From Triglochin maritima (taxonomy: Eukaryota; Streptophyta; Magnoliopsida; Alismatales; Juncaginaceae): 64,000 nt of DNA. A program made the translations under genes and the position numbers. The first letter of the stretch is position 1, and every line of letters starts with the position of its first letter. This document shows, in pieces, positions 44,640 through 54,830 of this stretch. The notes under the pieces were generated by a model. It did no database searches. It had not been told where the DNA came from and saw only the letters and a list, made by a program, of their open reading frames with translations. The DNA lies in the NCBI GenBank assembly GCA_963682175.1, contig OY821775.1:32858053-32922052 (forward strand). Direction: 5' to 3'.

Positions 44640-45500
44640 CCTCAGATAGGGCTACGTTTTGAGGTGCAATTTTGATGATTTCCTCCATGTATTTCATAAC
44701 GTAGTAACCACATTCCATATTACCAGTCTGGTTGCGGTACTACAAAGATATAAATTCGTTAAATATATGTTCCATTACTTAACATAATTAACAAAAATGG
44801 GAGAAAGTACTTACTCCCGTTCCATGCCATGTTACTCCCAATTTTTATTTTCTTATTCCACCTAACACTTTGTAAACCTTCATTGTCTTAAGTATCACAA
44901 GTTATTCAATACAAAGTCGATAATACTAATAAAAATACACGAATTACAATTACGATGATTAAAATGAACTTACAGATTTACAAGTTTCTTTATAGTTTCC
45001 CTTGGTTTAGTTGACCCCAAAGGATCAAACCAATATGCAAAATTAGTTTCGCGACATAGAATGGCAAGCATCCAATGAGCTCTGTTTATATATATATAAT
45101 TAGAAGTTTATTACAAAATCAAATTCTAGTTACTTTGAATTAACAATTTTACCTCTCATGATAAGGGAGCAGATAATATCTTTTGCCTTGTTCTTTCATG
45201 AGAAGCCCAAGCTCACCCAATTTATCATGATTCCCGTATATAAAAGTAGATGGACTCACAGATCCAAATACTTGGTCATCGGGAAAGACCGACCTTCTGG
45301 CATCATATAGGTGTCTACAAGAGTAAAAATTACATTCTATTATAATTACAATAAAATTATTCAATAAATTTCATCTTATACACAAGAAAACACTTACTTC
45401 ACTTTCACGTCAATAATCATGATGCACAATTGATCCATCGCCAAGAACTACATAACATCCTCTTTTGTTACGTATAAAACCGAAGGCAACCCTTTAACCT
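44640..45500 (-). pseudogene. Ulp1/C48-like cysteine protease of the CACTA element
   Basis: SUMO-protease-like domain often carried by plant CACTA elements; its role in transposition is unknown. It is split by introns. Near 45480-45400 the code gives FLAMDQLCIMIIDVKVK, joined by an intron to HLYDARRSVFPDD (45310 downward) and YYLLPYHER (to 45152). After another intron comes AHWMLAILCRETNFAYWFDP (45076-45010), and after a third NQTGNMECGYYVMKYMEEII (44750-44690). His (AHW), Asp (WFDP), Gln (NQTG) and Cys (ECGYY) of the C48 active site are all present. One TAG stands before FLAMDQ. Splice sites look plausible, but I could not confirm one continuous frame. Confidence 0.7.
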
Positions 45501-45676
45501 TCTCCTCCAAATGCCAGGTAGATAAAGCTTGTGATCCCCTAACTACCATTAATTGATACAACATTTTGCACCTATTTGGTAGTAAATTAATGTTGATCGG
45601 AGGTTAGTTGTTTGACCATTTCCTCCAGGGGCTTGAAACTTTACTAATATATATGCAACTGTTAAAAAAACAATTA

Positions 45677-46108
45677 TTAACAAAATTGAAATTTATTGAT
45701 TTTCAAAATTAAAGTATACCTCATGTGTGTCAGGAACCCACCGAGGGTAACAACCTCTTCTTCCGGAATTGGCACCACAACACCAGAGTCTAAGCAACTT
45801 CCCACTGAAACCTTCACTTCTCCCTCTTCCACATCATTGAAGTGGTGTTTAGAGATATTATAAACTTTATCTTGTCCCACCAATCTTGGATCAGGGTCTT
45901 CAACAAATAGGCAACACCTAGATCCATCCTTAAATTTACCAAACGAGGGTCCGCCTACGAGGGCCAATTCTCGAGAATCAGCCACGAAATTAGATTGTTC
46001 GTCGAGGTTGACCACCGGTTGCACTGCAGTAGTGGTCACCGGGGAAGTAGGAGAAGTAGGCAACTCGCAATCCAATCTCTCCATAACAAGTTGCAATTTA
46101 TTCTGCAA
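45677..46108 (-). pseudogene. DUF8039-like domain of the CACTA protease protein
   Basis: Open frame of 143 residues. The second half (CCLFVEDPDPRLVGQDKVYN, then VKVSVGSCLDSGVVVPIPEE and VVTLGGFLTHM) has the layout of the domain that precedes the C48 protease in plant CACTA proteins: a stored-product-like C.LFV.DP block, LVG.G.VY, then V.V.......PIP. It lies upstream of the protease on the same strand and is probably part of the same gene. Confidence 0.55.
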
Positions 46109-46719
46109 GTCTACAATTTGGTGCTCGCATTTGGTATGAACTGTTGACGAACTTGACCGATTAGTCTTTCCATCATATTATCGCAGTCCAACCCTACACC
46201 CTACCCCTCGTACACGACCGGGATGTTCTTCCTTTCCAATTGCTTCGCGTAGAATATCATTCCGGCTATCTGAAACGAATTCACCTTGGAATTTTCTCAA
46301 CTTCAGAGATTCCTAAAGTTTACTGAATGTGATTTAATAATATATACAAGTGATACAACTTACTATATTCGAGGCGACCACTTGCGACTCGTCTGTGACA
46401 TACTCCCCTTTGGAGTTTACCCTAGCCCTCTTTCAAGAATCACATCGACAGACAGGGGAAAGAGGACAAGAGTTGCTTGCTTGCTCCTCGCTCATACTAG
46501 TGTCAGTTGCTTCTTGTTTTTTCAGGGCTATTTTTTCAGACATCATTTGTGCTTCTAATTTTCGGTACCCCGATTGAGACATACGATGGTGATACTTGTT
46601 AGAAGATCTACACTTTTGGTTTTTGCTCTGAGTGCATAAAACCAAATTTATTAGATTATCAGTTAAAGAAATAAACTAATAAGTTCGTATTCAAAATTAA
46701 ACTCAGTTACCTGAAACTT

Positions 46720-47760
46720 CTGATGTATTTAGAGTGCTGAAGTTATAGTAATCGCATGGATTTCTGTCCTGATACTCTCCGAATATGTGCTTGTTGCTTA
46801 AATGTGTTTTAATGTTATAGTAATTGATGACGATAAGCATCAAAAACCAATTCTCCGTCATCCCACAACCTATTTAGGTCATCAATTATGGGTCTTAAAT
46901 ACACATCTATGTTGTTTCCAGGTTACTTCGGACCAGAAATCATTAAGGACAACATAATATATTTGCATTTCATGCATAACCACGGTGGTAAATTGTCAAT
47001 TACAAGCAGAACAGATGAAGAACAGTAAATGCTACTAAAACTACTGAGAGGATTCATTCCGTCGATACAAAGTCCAAGTCGTACATTCCTAGATTCTTGA
47101 CCAAACAATGGAAAGTCGTAATCTACTTTTTTTCCACTGAGGTGAATCTGCAGGATGATGTACCAACTGATTATTTGATTTCTCACAATCATCATGCCAT
47201 GTCATGTTTTGTGAATCCTCCTTACCCGTAAAAAACGTTTAAGCCTTGGGATTATTGGAAGATACCACAAAACTTTAGCAGGAGGTCCTTTGATTGTCAA
47301 ATCATCACCATCTACATTGTGGGTCGGTCCACTGCATTTCATTTTGCATCGTGAAACATTACACCTAGGATAGGAATTTAACTTTTGAAACACACTCCTA
47401 TACAATATACAATCATTCAGACATGCATGTATTTTTTATATTCCATTCCCATAGGACACAACACTTTCTTAGCATCATAAGTTCTAGCTAGCAGTTCATT
47501 ATGCTATTGAAGCATCTCTTTCAAAAGTGATGTGAAACTGACATCAGTCCAACCATTTCTCAAAAAAATAATCTTTTATTTTCAGAAAAGTCAGCACTAA
47601 CATATTATGACACTTACTCCATGGACAATACGCCATGTCTCTCTCATTCCTATTATTTGAATGATTTTTGGCAACCTCTAAGAACATATAAATTCCATTC
47701 TCATACTCATCACTGAATCGGTTGGAAAGAATCTACTCTCGATCCATTTCATTCTAAACA
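46720..47760 (-). pseudogene. CACTA transposase (Tnp2 type), N-terminal part
   Basis: Catalyses excision and insertion of CACTA elements. From the right: a transposase-associated domain (MDREWILSNRFSDEYENGIY near 47750-47690, followed by a CPWSKCHN zinc-ligand box near 47630), then PAKVLWYLPIIPRLKRFLR (47275-47220), RNVRLGLCIDGMNPLSSF with the first catalytic Asp (47090-47035), NLPPWLCMKCKYIMLSLMI and PGNNIDVYLRPIIDDL (to about 46870). Stops occur after RRIHKT and before PGNNIDVYL (CAA to TAA), and in the linker after the first domain. The C-terminal half of the transposase is missing. Confidence 0.8.
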
Positions 47761-47925
47761 TTAAGAAAATGATAGTTATTATTGAAGACAAGAAATAAAA
47801 TTTCAATTTAAGAGAAGGTGTTCGTAGATGAGAAGATCCAGAGACATGAAAATGAGAAAAGAACGACTCAGGACAGAGGAGATGAAGTCCTTAATCTAGC
47901 GTGAGAATAAGGAAGGTCAGAAACC

Positions 47926-48510
47926 TAACAAAGCAATCAAGGCAAAAGCAAGCCTAAAGTCCTCTATAGTTCCTTAGCACCAGACGATGCCTAACTTCGG
48001 GTCCCACCGAGGACCACTAGTCTGTAGGAAATCAAGAACCCGAAGGTTCCTAAAATCTCAGGGAGACTAGATGGGCAACGACGTTCAGGCTGGAATGGTC
48101 TTAAATGGTGAGGACCACAGGTCCTAGAATGTCTACATTGATTTTATTAAGGCTATATTATTATGTGGTTATTGGACCAAGGAAAGGGTGATGAAATCCC
48201 CCACCTCATTTCCTAATGGTGACTGCCCCTAGGTGTTTTTCATACCTTAATCTAACAAGCAACACACCAAATAAACACTCACCTCACTTTTGTTCCAATG
48301 CAAGTCATACTAACTAATGTTTGCTTTCTAACGAATCATGACTGAAAGAGATTACGTACCTTAAGCCAACAATCTACTCAAGAAATCGTAAAATAAAACA
48401 TAAATACAATGAATGGAAAGTCCTATATGATAAATGACTTAGCAAATATCGTCTAATATTTTGTTATAGGTTATTAAAGGCCAAGTTGCTTAAAGGGGTC
48501 GATGAGTTAT
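47926..48510. repeat. Unclassified dispersed repeat U, copy 2
   Basis: Matches 219-830 in the same orientation over nearly its whole length, with an internal difference where copy 1 has an extra ACGG-rich segment. It sits between the transposase start and the right end of the CACTA element. Confidence 0.7.
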
Positions 48511-49260
48511 TATCATCATACTAGCATATTTATAGAGAATATGTAATTAATATTGAAAACTCAATGTGGCAAGGGAATTAGCATTTAAAATATTAAAAGC
48601 AAGTATTAAAAACATTTACTTGGATTGACGAAAAAACATGTCAAACACAAAATATCATGTTATTAATACCAATTGGGCTTAAAATCTTATTGAAATTTTG
48701 GCAGAACCTCTTTTAAAATTTTCTATGTAAAAATCTTCAAGTCCTGGGATTAACAAGAAAAATGTATAATATTCTCCACTACATCACATTCACATTACAA
48801 ATTTTTTGTTTTATCGCATAGATGCAAATTGGTTAAAAGAAAACTAGACATTTATAATTCCTTATGATGGAGATAATAGTATTAACTTGCTTTCGTATCA
48901 TACATAAACACAAATGATTAATAAGATCAACAGATTTATGTGTCACCATCATATATTCCTCTGGATTAGCATCACTAAGCTAGTTTTATATTTACTCTAC
49001 ATGGTGATCAATAGATATAATAATTAAGAACAACAGTATCTTTATAAAACAAAAGTGCGCAGAAGCTTGGAAGCTGAATAATGTAAATTGATTTATTATA
49101 TATAACACCAAATCTGAAAATAAACAAACAATATATGCCTTTCATTTTTGTGTTGGGGATCAAAGCCTTGGAATTCAAATAATAGGAACCTTATTATTCT
49201 CAAACCAATGGAAAACCAAATTTGCTCTAAAATACAAATTAAAACAAATAAAAAAATATT
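48511..49260. other. AT-rich noncoding interior of the CACTA element
   Basis: No frame, no repeat shared with other parts of the window, nothing recognised. Confidence 0.45.
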
Positions 49261-49289
49261 TTTCAACCTAAACCAACTGAAATGTACTA

Positions 49290-49815
49290 GTACTCGTTGA
49301 AACCCCTAGCGGAACCCTGACCACGAAACAGTGACCCAATCGGCGACCAAACCCTGCAAAGAAGATGCGGCGAAAGTAAGGAATCGAAGCGAGAAGGTCA
49401 TCTGAAGTGGAGGCGGAGGAGGTCGAGGAGACCACGGCGATCGACGTCGCGGAGGAGGTCACAGTTGTCGACGTCCCAGATGAGGTCGTGGTTGTCGAGT
49501 GTACGACGAAAGAGAAGTTGCGGTGGCCGAGGAGGTCACTGCGGTTTGGTCAGTGAATGGTCGCAAGGGGCTAGGGTCTTGTCAGGGGGAGATTTTGTCA
49601 AATAAAGGATAAAATGAAACTGTTGCTCTTTCATATAAGACGCATAGACCTCGGTCATAGTGTACAATCGACGTCTATACCCCGACGTCTATATGCATGG
49701 GGCATAGGCGTCGGTTGTAAGCTATGACCCGACGTCTATATTTTGACGCCTACACGCTTTAGGGAATAAACGTCGCCTAATAGACGTTTGGAAAAAGGTT
49801 ATTCAAATAACCAAT
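49290..49815. repeat. Right subterminal region of the CACTA element
   Basis: The first part (49380-49530) has a GGAGGTCG(A/T)GG and GTCGACGTC-rich, GC-rich block, the second (49640-49790) the GACGTCTAT and ACGTCGG words. The 64-residue frame at 49268-49462 is read from this repeat and is not a gene. Confidence 0.65.
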
Positions 49816-49827
49816 GTCTAGAGGCAA

Positions 49828-50080
49828 ATGGGTGTGTCCTATCATAATGAAACCCAAAAAGGATATGCTATAGTTTTTTGGCACCCAATAGGATATGCTA
49901 ATTGACTACCCAAATGCATAAGATTTGCTTTAGTTTTTTTAGTCTTTTTCTTTCTCAACGTTTGAGGTCGAAAAGAAACGGAAACTCTACACGTATGGGG
50001 TCAACTGAACCCATTTTGGTCCACCAAAACCCTAACTAGAATCATAGGTTCAGACAACTGAAATGCATTTAGTCAATATA
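49828..50080. repeat. Second copy of the 42319-42560 block
   Basis: Shared words are GAAACCCAAAAAGGATATGC, CATAAGATTTG, TTTCTTTCTCAAC, GGTCCACCAAA and ACTGAAATGCATT. The CACTA element lies between the two copies, so the host DNA already contained direct copies of this block, or the element carries a duplicated piece. Confidence 0.65.
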
Positions 50081-50574
50081 AGACAAATGCTAGGGAAATT
50101 TTATGCTTGGATGGTCAATGTAAGACAAGACATGATTATATAACAAGAAGTTAAAGAATAATATAGATTTTTAGCAAAGGAAGAAATTCAGGAATATGGA
50201 TTGGAAATTTTCTACACAATTAGGTTTCTAGTGTAAGGTTGTAACATGATTAATAAACATATGTTTGATATAGATTTAATAAACAAACACGATTTTCACC
50301 ATAAAGGTACAATAGTACGCCACCACTAATCGTAGATTTGCAAACATGAATAGTAAAATACGAGTATTAATGCACAATTGCTACATGTAATTCACACGAG
50401 TAAACATTGAGTGAGTAATCAATTGAATGTAACACAAAAAGGAAATACCATTACATCAATTTTGCATGCAACAATCAAATAGTTAATGAGGAAGTCAATA
50501 AAATGGAACATTGGAGGAAGTAGTATGTTTGAGAAGAGATTTCATTTATGGATTCGTGATCGGTATATTCATCT
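50081..50574. other. AT-rich DNA without recognised features
   Basis: No gene, RNA or repeat seen. Confidence 0.45.
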
Positions 50575-50880
50575 AGCTATCTTGACAAATAGTTAGTTCC
50601 TTCGAGGGAGGCTCTCTTGACTTATATATTTGGTTTGACTCCATGGATGGGGTTATTTGTGCACTCGTGGGAATCTATGCTCACTTCTCTTTTTTCCTTA
50701 CTTAATGTTTGAGGTTGGAAAGCTATCTTCACATATAGTTAGTTTTTTTGAGGGAGACTCTCTTGACATATAGATTTGGTTTGACTCCGTGGATGCGGTT
50801 ATTTGTGCACTCGTGGGAATCTATGCTCACTTTTTGCTCTTTCCTTTTCTCAATGTTTAAGGTTGGAAAGCAAGAGAAAC
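50575..50880. repeat. Tandem duplication, 146-bp period
   Basis: AGCTATCTTGACAAATAGTT at 50575 and AGCTATCTTCACATATAGTT at 50721 start two copies that share TTTGGTTTGACTCC, GGTTATTTGTGCACTCGTGG and GAATCTATGCTCACTT, and end with AATGTTT.AGGTTGGAAAG. About 90% identical. No coding role seen. Confidence 0.8.
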
Positions 50881-51329
50881 CCATGTGTGAAATGGATGAC
50901 AGAACACTTGTCAGTCGACCAAATGAACAAATGTGCTAGTTATCCAGCTTGTTCATATTGCAAAGGAAATCTAGCATATCATTGTGAGAATCTCCAACCA
51001 CACGAATTTGCTTGTCGATTTCGTAGAGCGAATTCGATGTCATCAACTGGAAAACATGGAAGTCATCAATTTTCTCTTCTATTCCTTGGCAGTTGCGATC
51101 AGTAGCCCACGAAGTTCTTGGATTCCATGGTAATTCCTGTCCATACTACTCTCGATCAGTAAGCCAAGACAGTTGATTCCATTGAGCATCCACACCGAAT
51201 GACCATTAGGGGAGAGTATAGTATTGAAGACCATGAGCTGATTTCAGATCCCAACTTGGCTCTATCGTGGGTTTGCTTAGAGTGGGAGATAAGTATTGAG
51301 CGTCGGCCATTTCTTCGTCGTTCTGGGAT

Positions 51330-51560
51330 TGGTCATCATCGGTGGAGTCGTCTTCTTCATTTCCAGGAGGTACTTCACCAGTGGTGTTTCGCTCCACAAT
51401 TTTCATCTTTTTGAGCATATATTTGTCGATGATGTTCGGGGATTTTTCATCATTGTTGAGTCACCTTCGTCATTTCCAGGAGGTGCTTCACTAGTGCCTT
51501 TTTGCTGCACAATTTTCATATGTTTCAGCATGTATTTGTTGATGACGGTTTACGATGATT
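51330..51560. repeat. Tandem duplication, 113-bp period
   Basis: CATTTCCAGGAGGTACTTC at 51358 and CATTTCCAGGAGGTGCTTC at 51471, each followed by CACAATTTTCAT and a TTTGTCGATGA-like word. On the minus strand both copies read as an acidic, low-complexity stretch (NEEDDSTDDDQSQNDEEM in one). The frame is short and unsupported, so I treat it as a repeat and not a gene. Confidence 0.65.
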
Positions 51561-51599
51561 TGAACAAGTCAGAGTTGGAGCCTATTTGAAGTGTTCACC

Positions 51600-52142
51600 A
51601 ATGAATCGGAAATCGAAGAGAATTAAGCTTACGGAGAGAGACTTACCACATGTGATTGAAGAGAGACCAACTTGTGCGTGTCCCGATGCAAAGATGGAAT
51701 AAGCATTTCATCATTTGATGACCGAGTTCATCTTGATGATCGTTACGAACAAAGAGATTGTAGGAGATGAATTGGCAAAGGACATTACCAATGATTAGTA
51801 GATGAGTCACGGAGAGCTTTTGTTGGTGGCACCATTGGTTTGGTAACATCGTTGAATTGATTGATGGAACCACATACCTCCTCCCAAGTCAAGTCGTAGA
51901 TGTTGTCTCAGGTGCTTCAAAGACCGATGATCTCCCCATGTAGTGAGGCAGTGAGAGTGAAAGAAAGACTGTTAATTTTGGATGTGAGGGCCTTATGACT
52001 ACCATCTCGAGTGGTGATTTCTACAAGGTTGCATAAAATTAGCATGTGCAATCTTGGGGGGCAACGAAGATGGTAGCTTGCCTCTTACTTCATAAGAGAG
52101 GGGACATGGAACCTCCTTCCCCCCCCAAGATGGTAGCTTCTT
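51600..52142. other. Noncoding DNA with a large imperfect inverted repeat
   Basis: AGCATGTGCAA near 52033 is complementary to TTGCACATGCT near 52168, and AAGATGGTAGCTT occurs twice (52071 and 52128). No gene is recognised. Confidence 0.45.
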
Positions 52143-53070
52143 TTTAACTTTGCCTCTCAACGGTTTTGCACATGCTAAACACACACCTAATACACTACAT
52201 TATCATATCACATATTTCTCCACCCCCAAATGGTGATGGAACTACTCACTACTCATTACACTAACTACATTAACAAAATGAAACATATTACTGAAAAGAA
52301 ATTCAACTAAGCAAGAAAGGAACATTAAAGAAGCTAATTGAAAGAAACATAAACTAAAGAAACATGCAAGAATTAAAAGACAAGATTAAAAACAAACTAA
52401 AACAATTATTTTATAAATGACTCACATTGAAGGTAGCATTCTTCTCCCCCCTTGAGTTTTGCTTCAAGGCTTACTCCTTAGTAGAGAGAATGCCACCAAG
52501 CAATGAGTAGTTTACAATAGAAGGTGAAGAGTTCTATTTATAGCCAAAGAAAAATGCACTCCAGGACAATGCCCCGATGTGGGACTAAACAAATACCAGA
52601 AATGGACTAAATACACACTAATACGCGACCCACCAAAATCTTAGCGGATTTGGGCCAAAACAGACCGCCCATTGGCGGTCTTGGACCGCCCATTGGCGGT
52701 CTATATGGTCTGGATCACGCTGGATTTTATTCTGGGCTTTTCTGGATATCTTTGTTGGTCTTTGATGCATCTACTTCACTTGTTGGAGCTCCGACCCGAA
52801 TAAAATTGCCAAAATACTCCCCATGATGGTGTGGAGTTTTCTGTTTTGCTCTTTGGTCCTTCGATCTTACGTTCTGGTCCTTCTCCCTTGCATCTTAGTC
52901 CCCAGGTCTCACAATTAAGTCTTTTTTCCCTGCTCTTGGGTCCTTTCATGCTTCATCTCTTGAAACCTATTTATTTCTGAAATTCAAACATAAAACTCGT
53001 CACGTAGCATTGCTTAGGTGTAAGATAATGGATATAAGATACAAATATAAGCATGAAATGATGTCAATCA
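52143..53070 (-). mobile_element. Athila LTR A7 (inverted, truncated) with internal fragment
   Basis: On the minus strand the LTR starts TGATTGACAT at 53070, has two copies of the palindrome GACCGCCCATTGGCGGTC (52684-52701 and 52663-52680), the TATA block near 52540, and ends near 52179 at GTGATATG with GGTGTGTG. It is joined there to TTAGCATGTGCAAAACCG (52143-52178), which in element A1 lies at 7441-7480. The junction falls in a shared GTGTGTTTA. Confidence 0.85.
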
Positions 53071-53079
53071 GCAGCCGAA

Positions 53080-53530
53080 CGATGTTTGCCGGTGGTCGAC
53101 CGGTTGTGAATAATTGTTGGCATGTAAAGGGCCCTGATAATTTCGATCGAACGGGTTTTCCCGCTTTGTTCGATCGTTGACTCTTAGTGTAGATTTTCCC
53201 TAGGCCTAGACCTTCCAAATGGTCGACCGCTTTAGAACTAGTTCGACCAGATGTAGTTATTTTTGGACGTATGAAGTCCTTGTTATTTTCTATCGGACAT
53301 GACTCATTTGTCGTTCAACTGTTGCATTGTTATTTAATGTTTTCGTGACCTAGACCTTCCAAATGGTCGACCGCCTGTAGACCTTAGTTCAACCGTTGAC
53401 TTAAGTTTCGGCCCAGTGTTCGACTGGTTTGTGACTCTATTCGAACGTTTCCTTTTCATAAGGAAACGGTCGACCAGTGTGTTGGATTTGGTCGACCGTT
53501 GGTGCCTAGAATTGGGTCTTTGCCTTTTGT
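53080..53530 (+). repeat. Diverged family C U3-like fragment
   Basis: Carries about ten GGTCGACC-like words (GGTCGACCGG, GGTCGACCGC twice, GGTCGACCAG, GGTCGACCGT) and the TAAGGAAACGGTCGACCA block seen at 16780. A duplicated CCTAGACCTTCCAAATGGTC occurs at 53203 and 53350. No LTR ends are recognised. Confidence 0.6.
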
Positions 53531-54830
53531 TGTGTGTCGTTTGTTTCCTCGAAAACGCATGTCCTCGTCTCGAGCGTGAGCCGAGAGGTGACGGTAGGTG
53601 CGATGATCGTGCCTGCCAAGGGACCGTTGAGTGATGGAGAGGGGATTTTGGCACAGATGCCACCCTTATGTCTTATGCTTTATTTGCACCATGTTGCATT
53701 TCACATCCTATGTAGTAGACTTGAGGGATCACGGCCCAATGCAGTGCATTGTTACACAGCTCGACGGAGTGAGATGACCGTCTAGCCTGCGTGACGATGG
53801 AGATGACCGTGCAACCTTAATGGCGACGAGGATGACTGACCAACGATGTATTCCGGCAGGTAGCCCGCCTGTGTCACATCCAGGCTAGTTGACCGTCTAG
53901 CGAGCGACGGTTCCGGCAATGTGGCGTTGGCCACGAGTTCAGATCTGATTCTATGACGCTGATGTGCGTGTGACCCTCACGGAACCCTCATTATAGTATA
54001 GTCGCGAGTGGGAATTATACGCGTACCTCCGTTAGACCGTATGTGTCTGCGGTAGGTCCCTTTAGGGGACCCAATGTTGTTGGTGGGACCGTTGTCCCTT
54101 TTTACTTTGAGTTCGGGACGATTGTACATATTGCATATTCGAGTATGATAGGGTCATTGTATGGTACATTCATGCATTCTAGGTGGATTTGGGATACGAG
54201 GCTTTCGTTATGAAAACAAATGTATTTTATCATGTTTGCATTTCACGGCCTCCTTAGGTACTAAGTGGGTGGCGACCGAGGACGAGTGCACTTCGGGACC
54301 AGATCCTCAAGTTCTATATTTTAGGTTGTTATGATTACATGTATTTGTACTTCATTGTATTTGATGTAATCATAGTTTCGAACACCGTTTAGTGGTGCAC
54401 CAATTTTGAGATAGTAATCATGTAATTTCCCTGTTTCACTATGATATTATCTCTTGTTAAATTATTTTAAAATTTTCATTTTTTTGGGTATGTTACATAA
54501 ATCCCTCCGAAAAACAAGAACAACGAGTAAAATAATTTTTTTCGCCGGAACAATCAAAGAACTGACAACATACGTGACCAGTTCTGAGTTCGCAGCAAGT
54601 AGCAGATTAACTTAGAGCTGGGTACCGGTCTGGCAAATTAGGTATTAAGCCGGTCCATTAACCAGGCTTAGATAAGCTGTGGCATCTTTCTTATTACTTT
54701 AATAATTCTTAGCTTGGAGCAGGTGGGGATGGTTCCCATTTCCCATTTGCGCACGATCTCACTCCCAACGTCTCCTCACTACATAAATATGAGTGACATC
54801 ACGATCTCACATCGCACCACCACTGCTGCA
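53531..54830 (+). other. Intergenic DNA upstream of the hydrolase gene
   Basis: The first part (to about 54500) has the look of an old LTR: GC-rich blocks, TTAGGTACTAAGTGGGTGG and a GGTATGTTACATAAA end. No element ends or genes can be supported. The last 200 bp presumably hold the promoter and 5' UTR of the gene. I see no decisive TATA box; ACATAAATATG at 54781 is too close to the start. Confidence 0.4.

Larger units (their letters stand above)
43921..49815 (-). mobile_element. CACTA (En/Spm) transposon
   Basis: The left terminus is CACTACTGTAGAAAAGGG at 43921, followed by subterminal repeats of the GACGTC(T/G)(A/G) type (43945-44220). The right subterminal region (49630-49790) has the same GACGTCTAT and ACGTCGG words inverted. 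The outermost 10-15 bp of the right terminus are not recognisable, so it is probably truncated and immobile. Coding parts on the minus strand are a transposase, a DUF8039-like domain and a Ulp1-like protease. Repeat U lies inside at 47926-48510. Confidence 0.85.

Noticed and set aside
49268..49462. Ser/Thr-rich 64-residue minus-strand frame
   Set aside because: It is read from the GC-rich subterminal part of the CACTA element; no domain and no conservation can be argued.
51999..52184. 61-residue minus-strand frame with CLACAKPLRG
   Set aside because: It spans a direct repeat and the edge of an LTR fragment, with no recognised domain.
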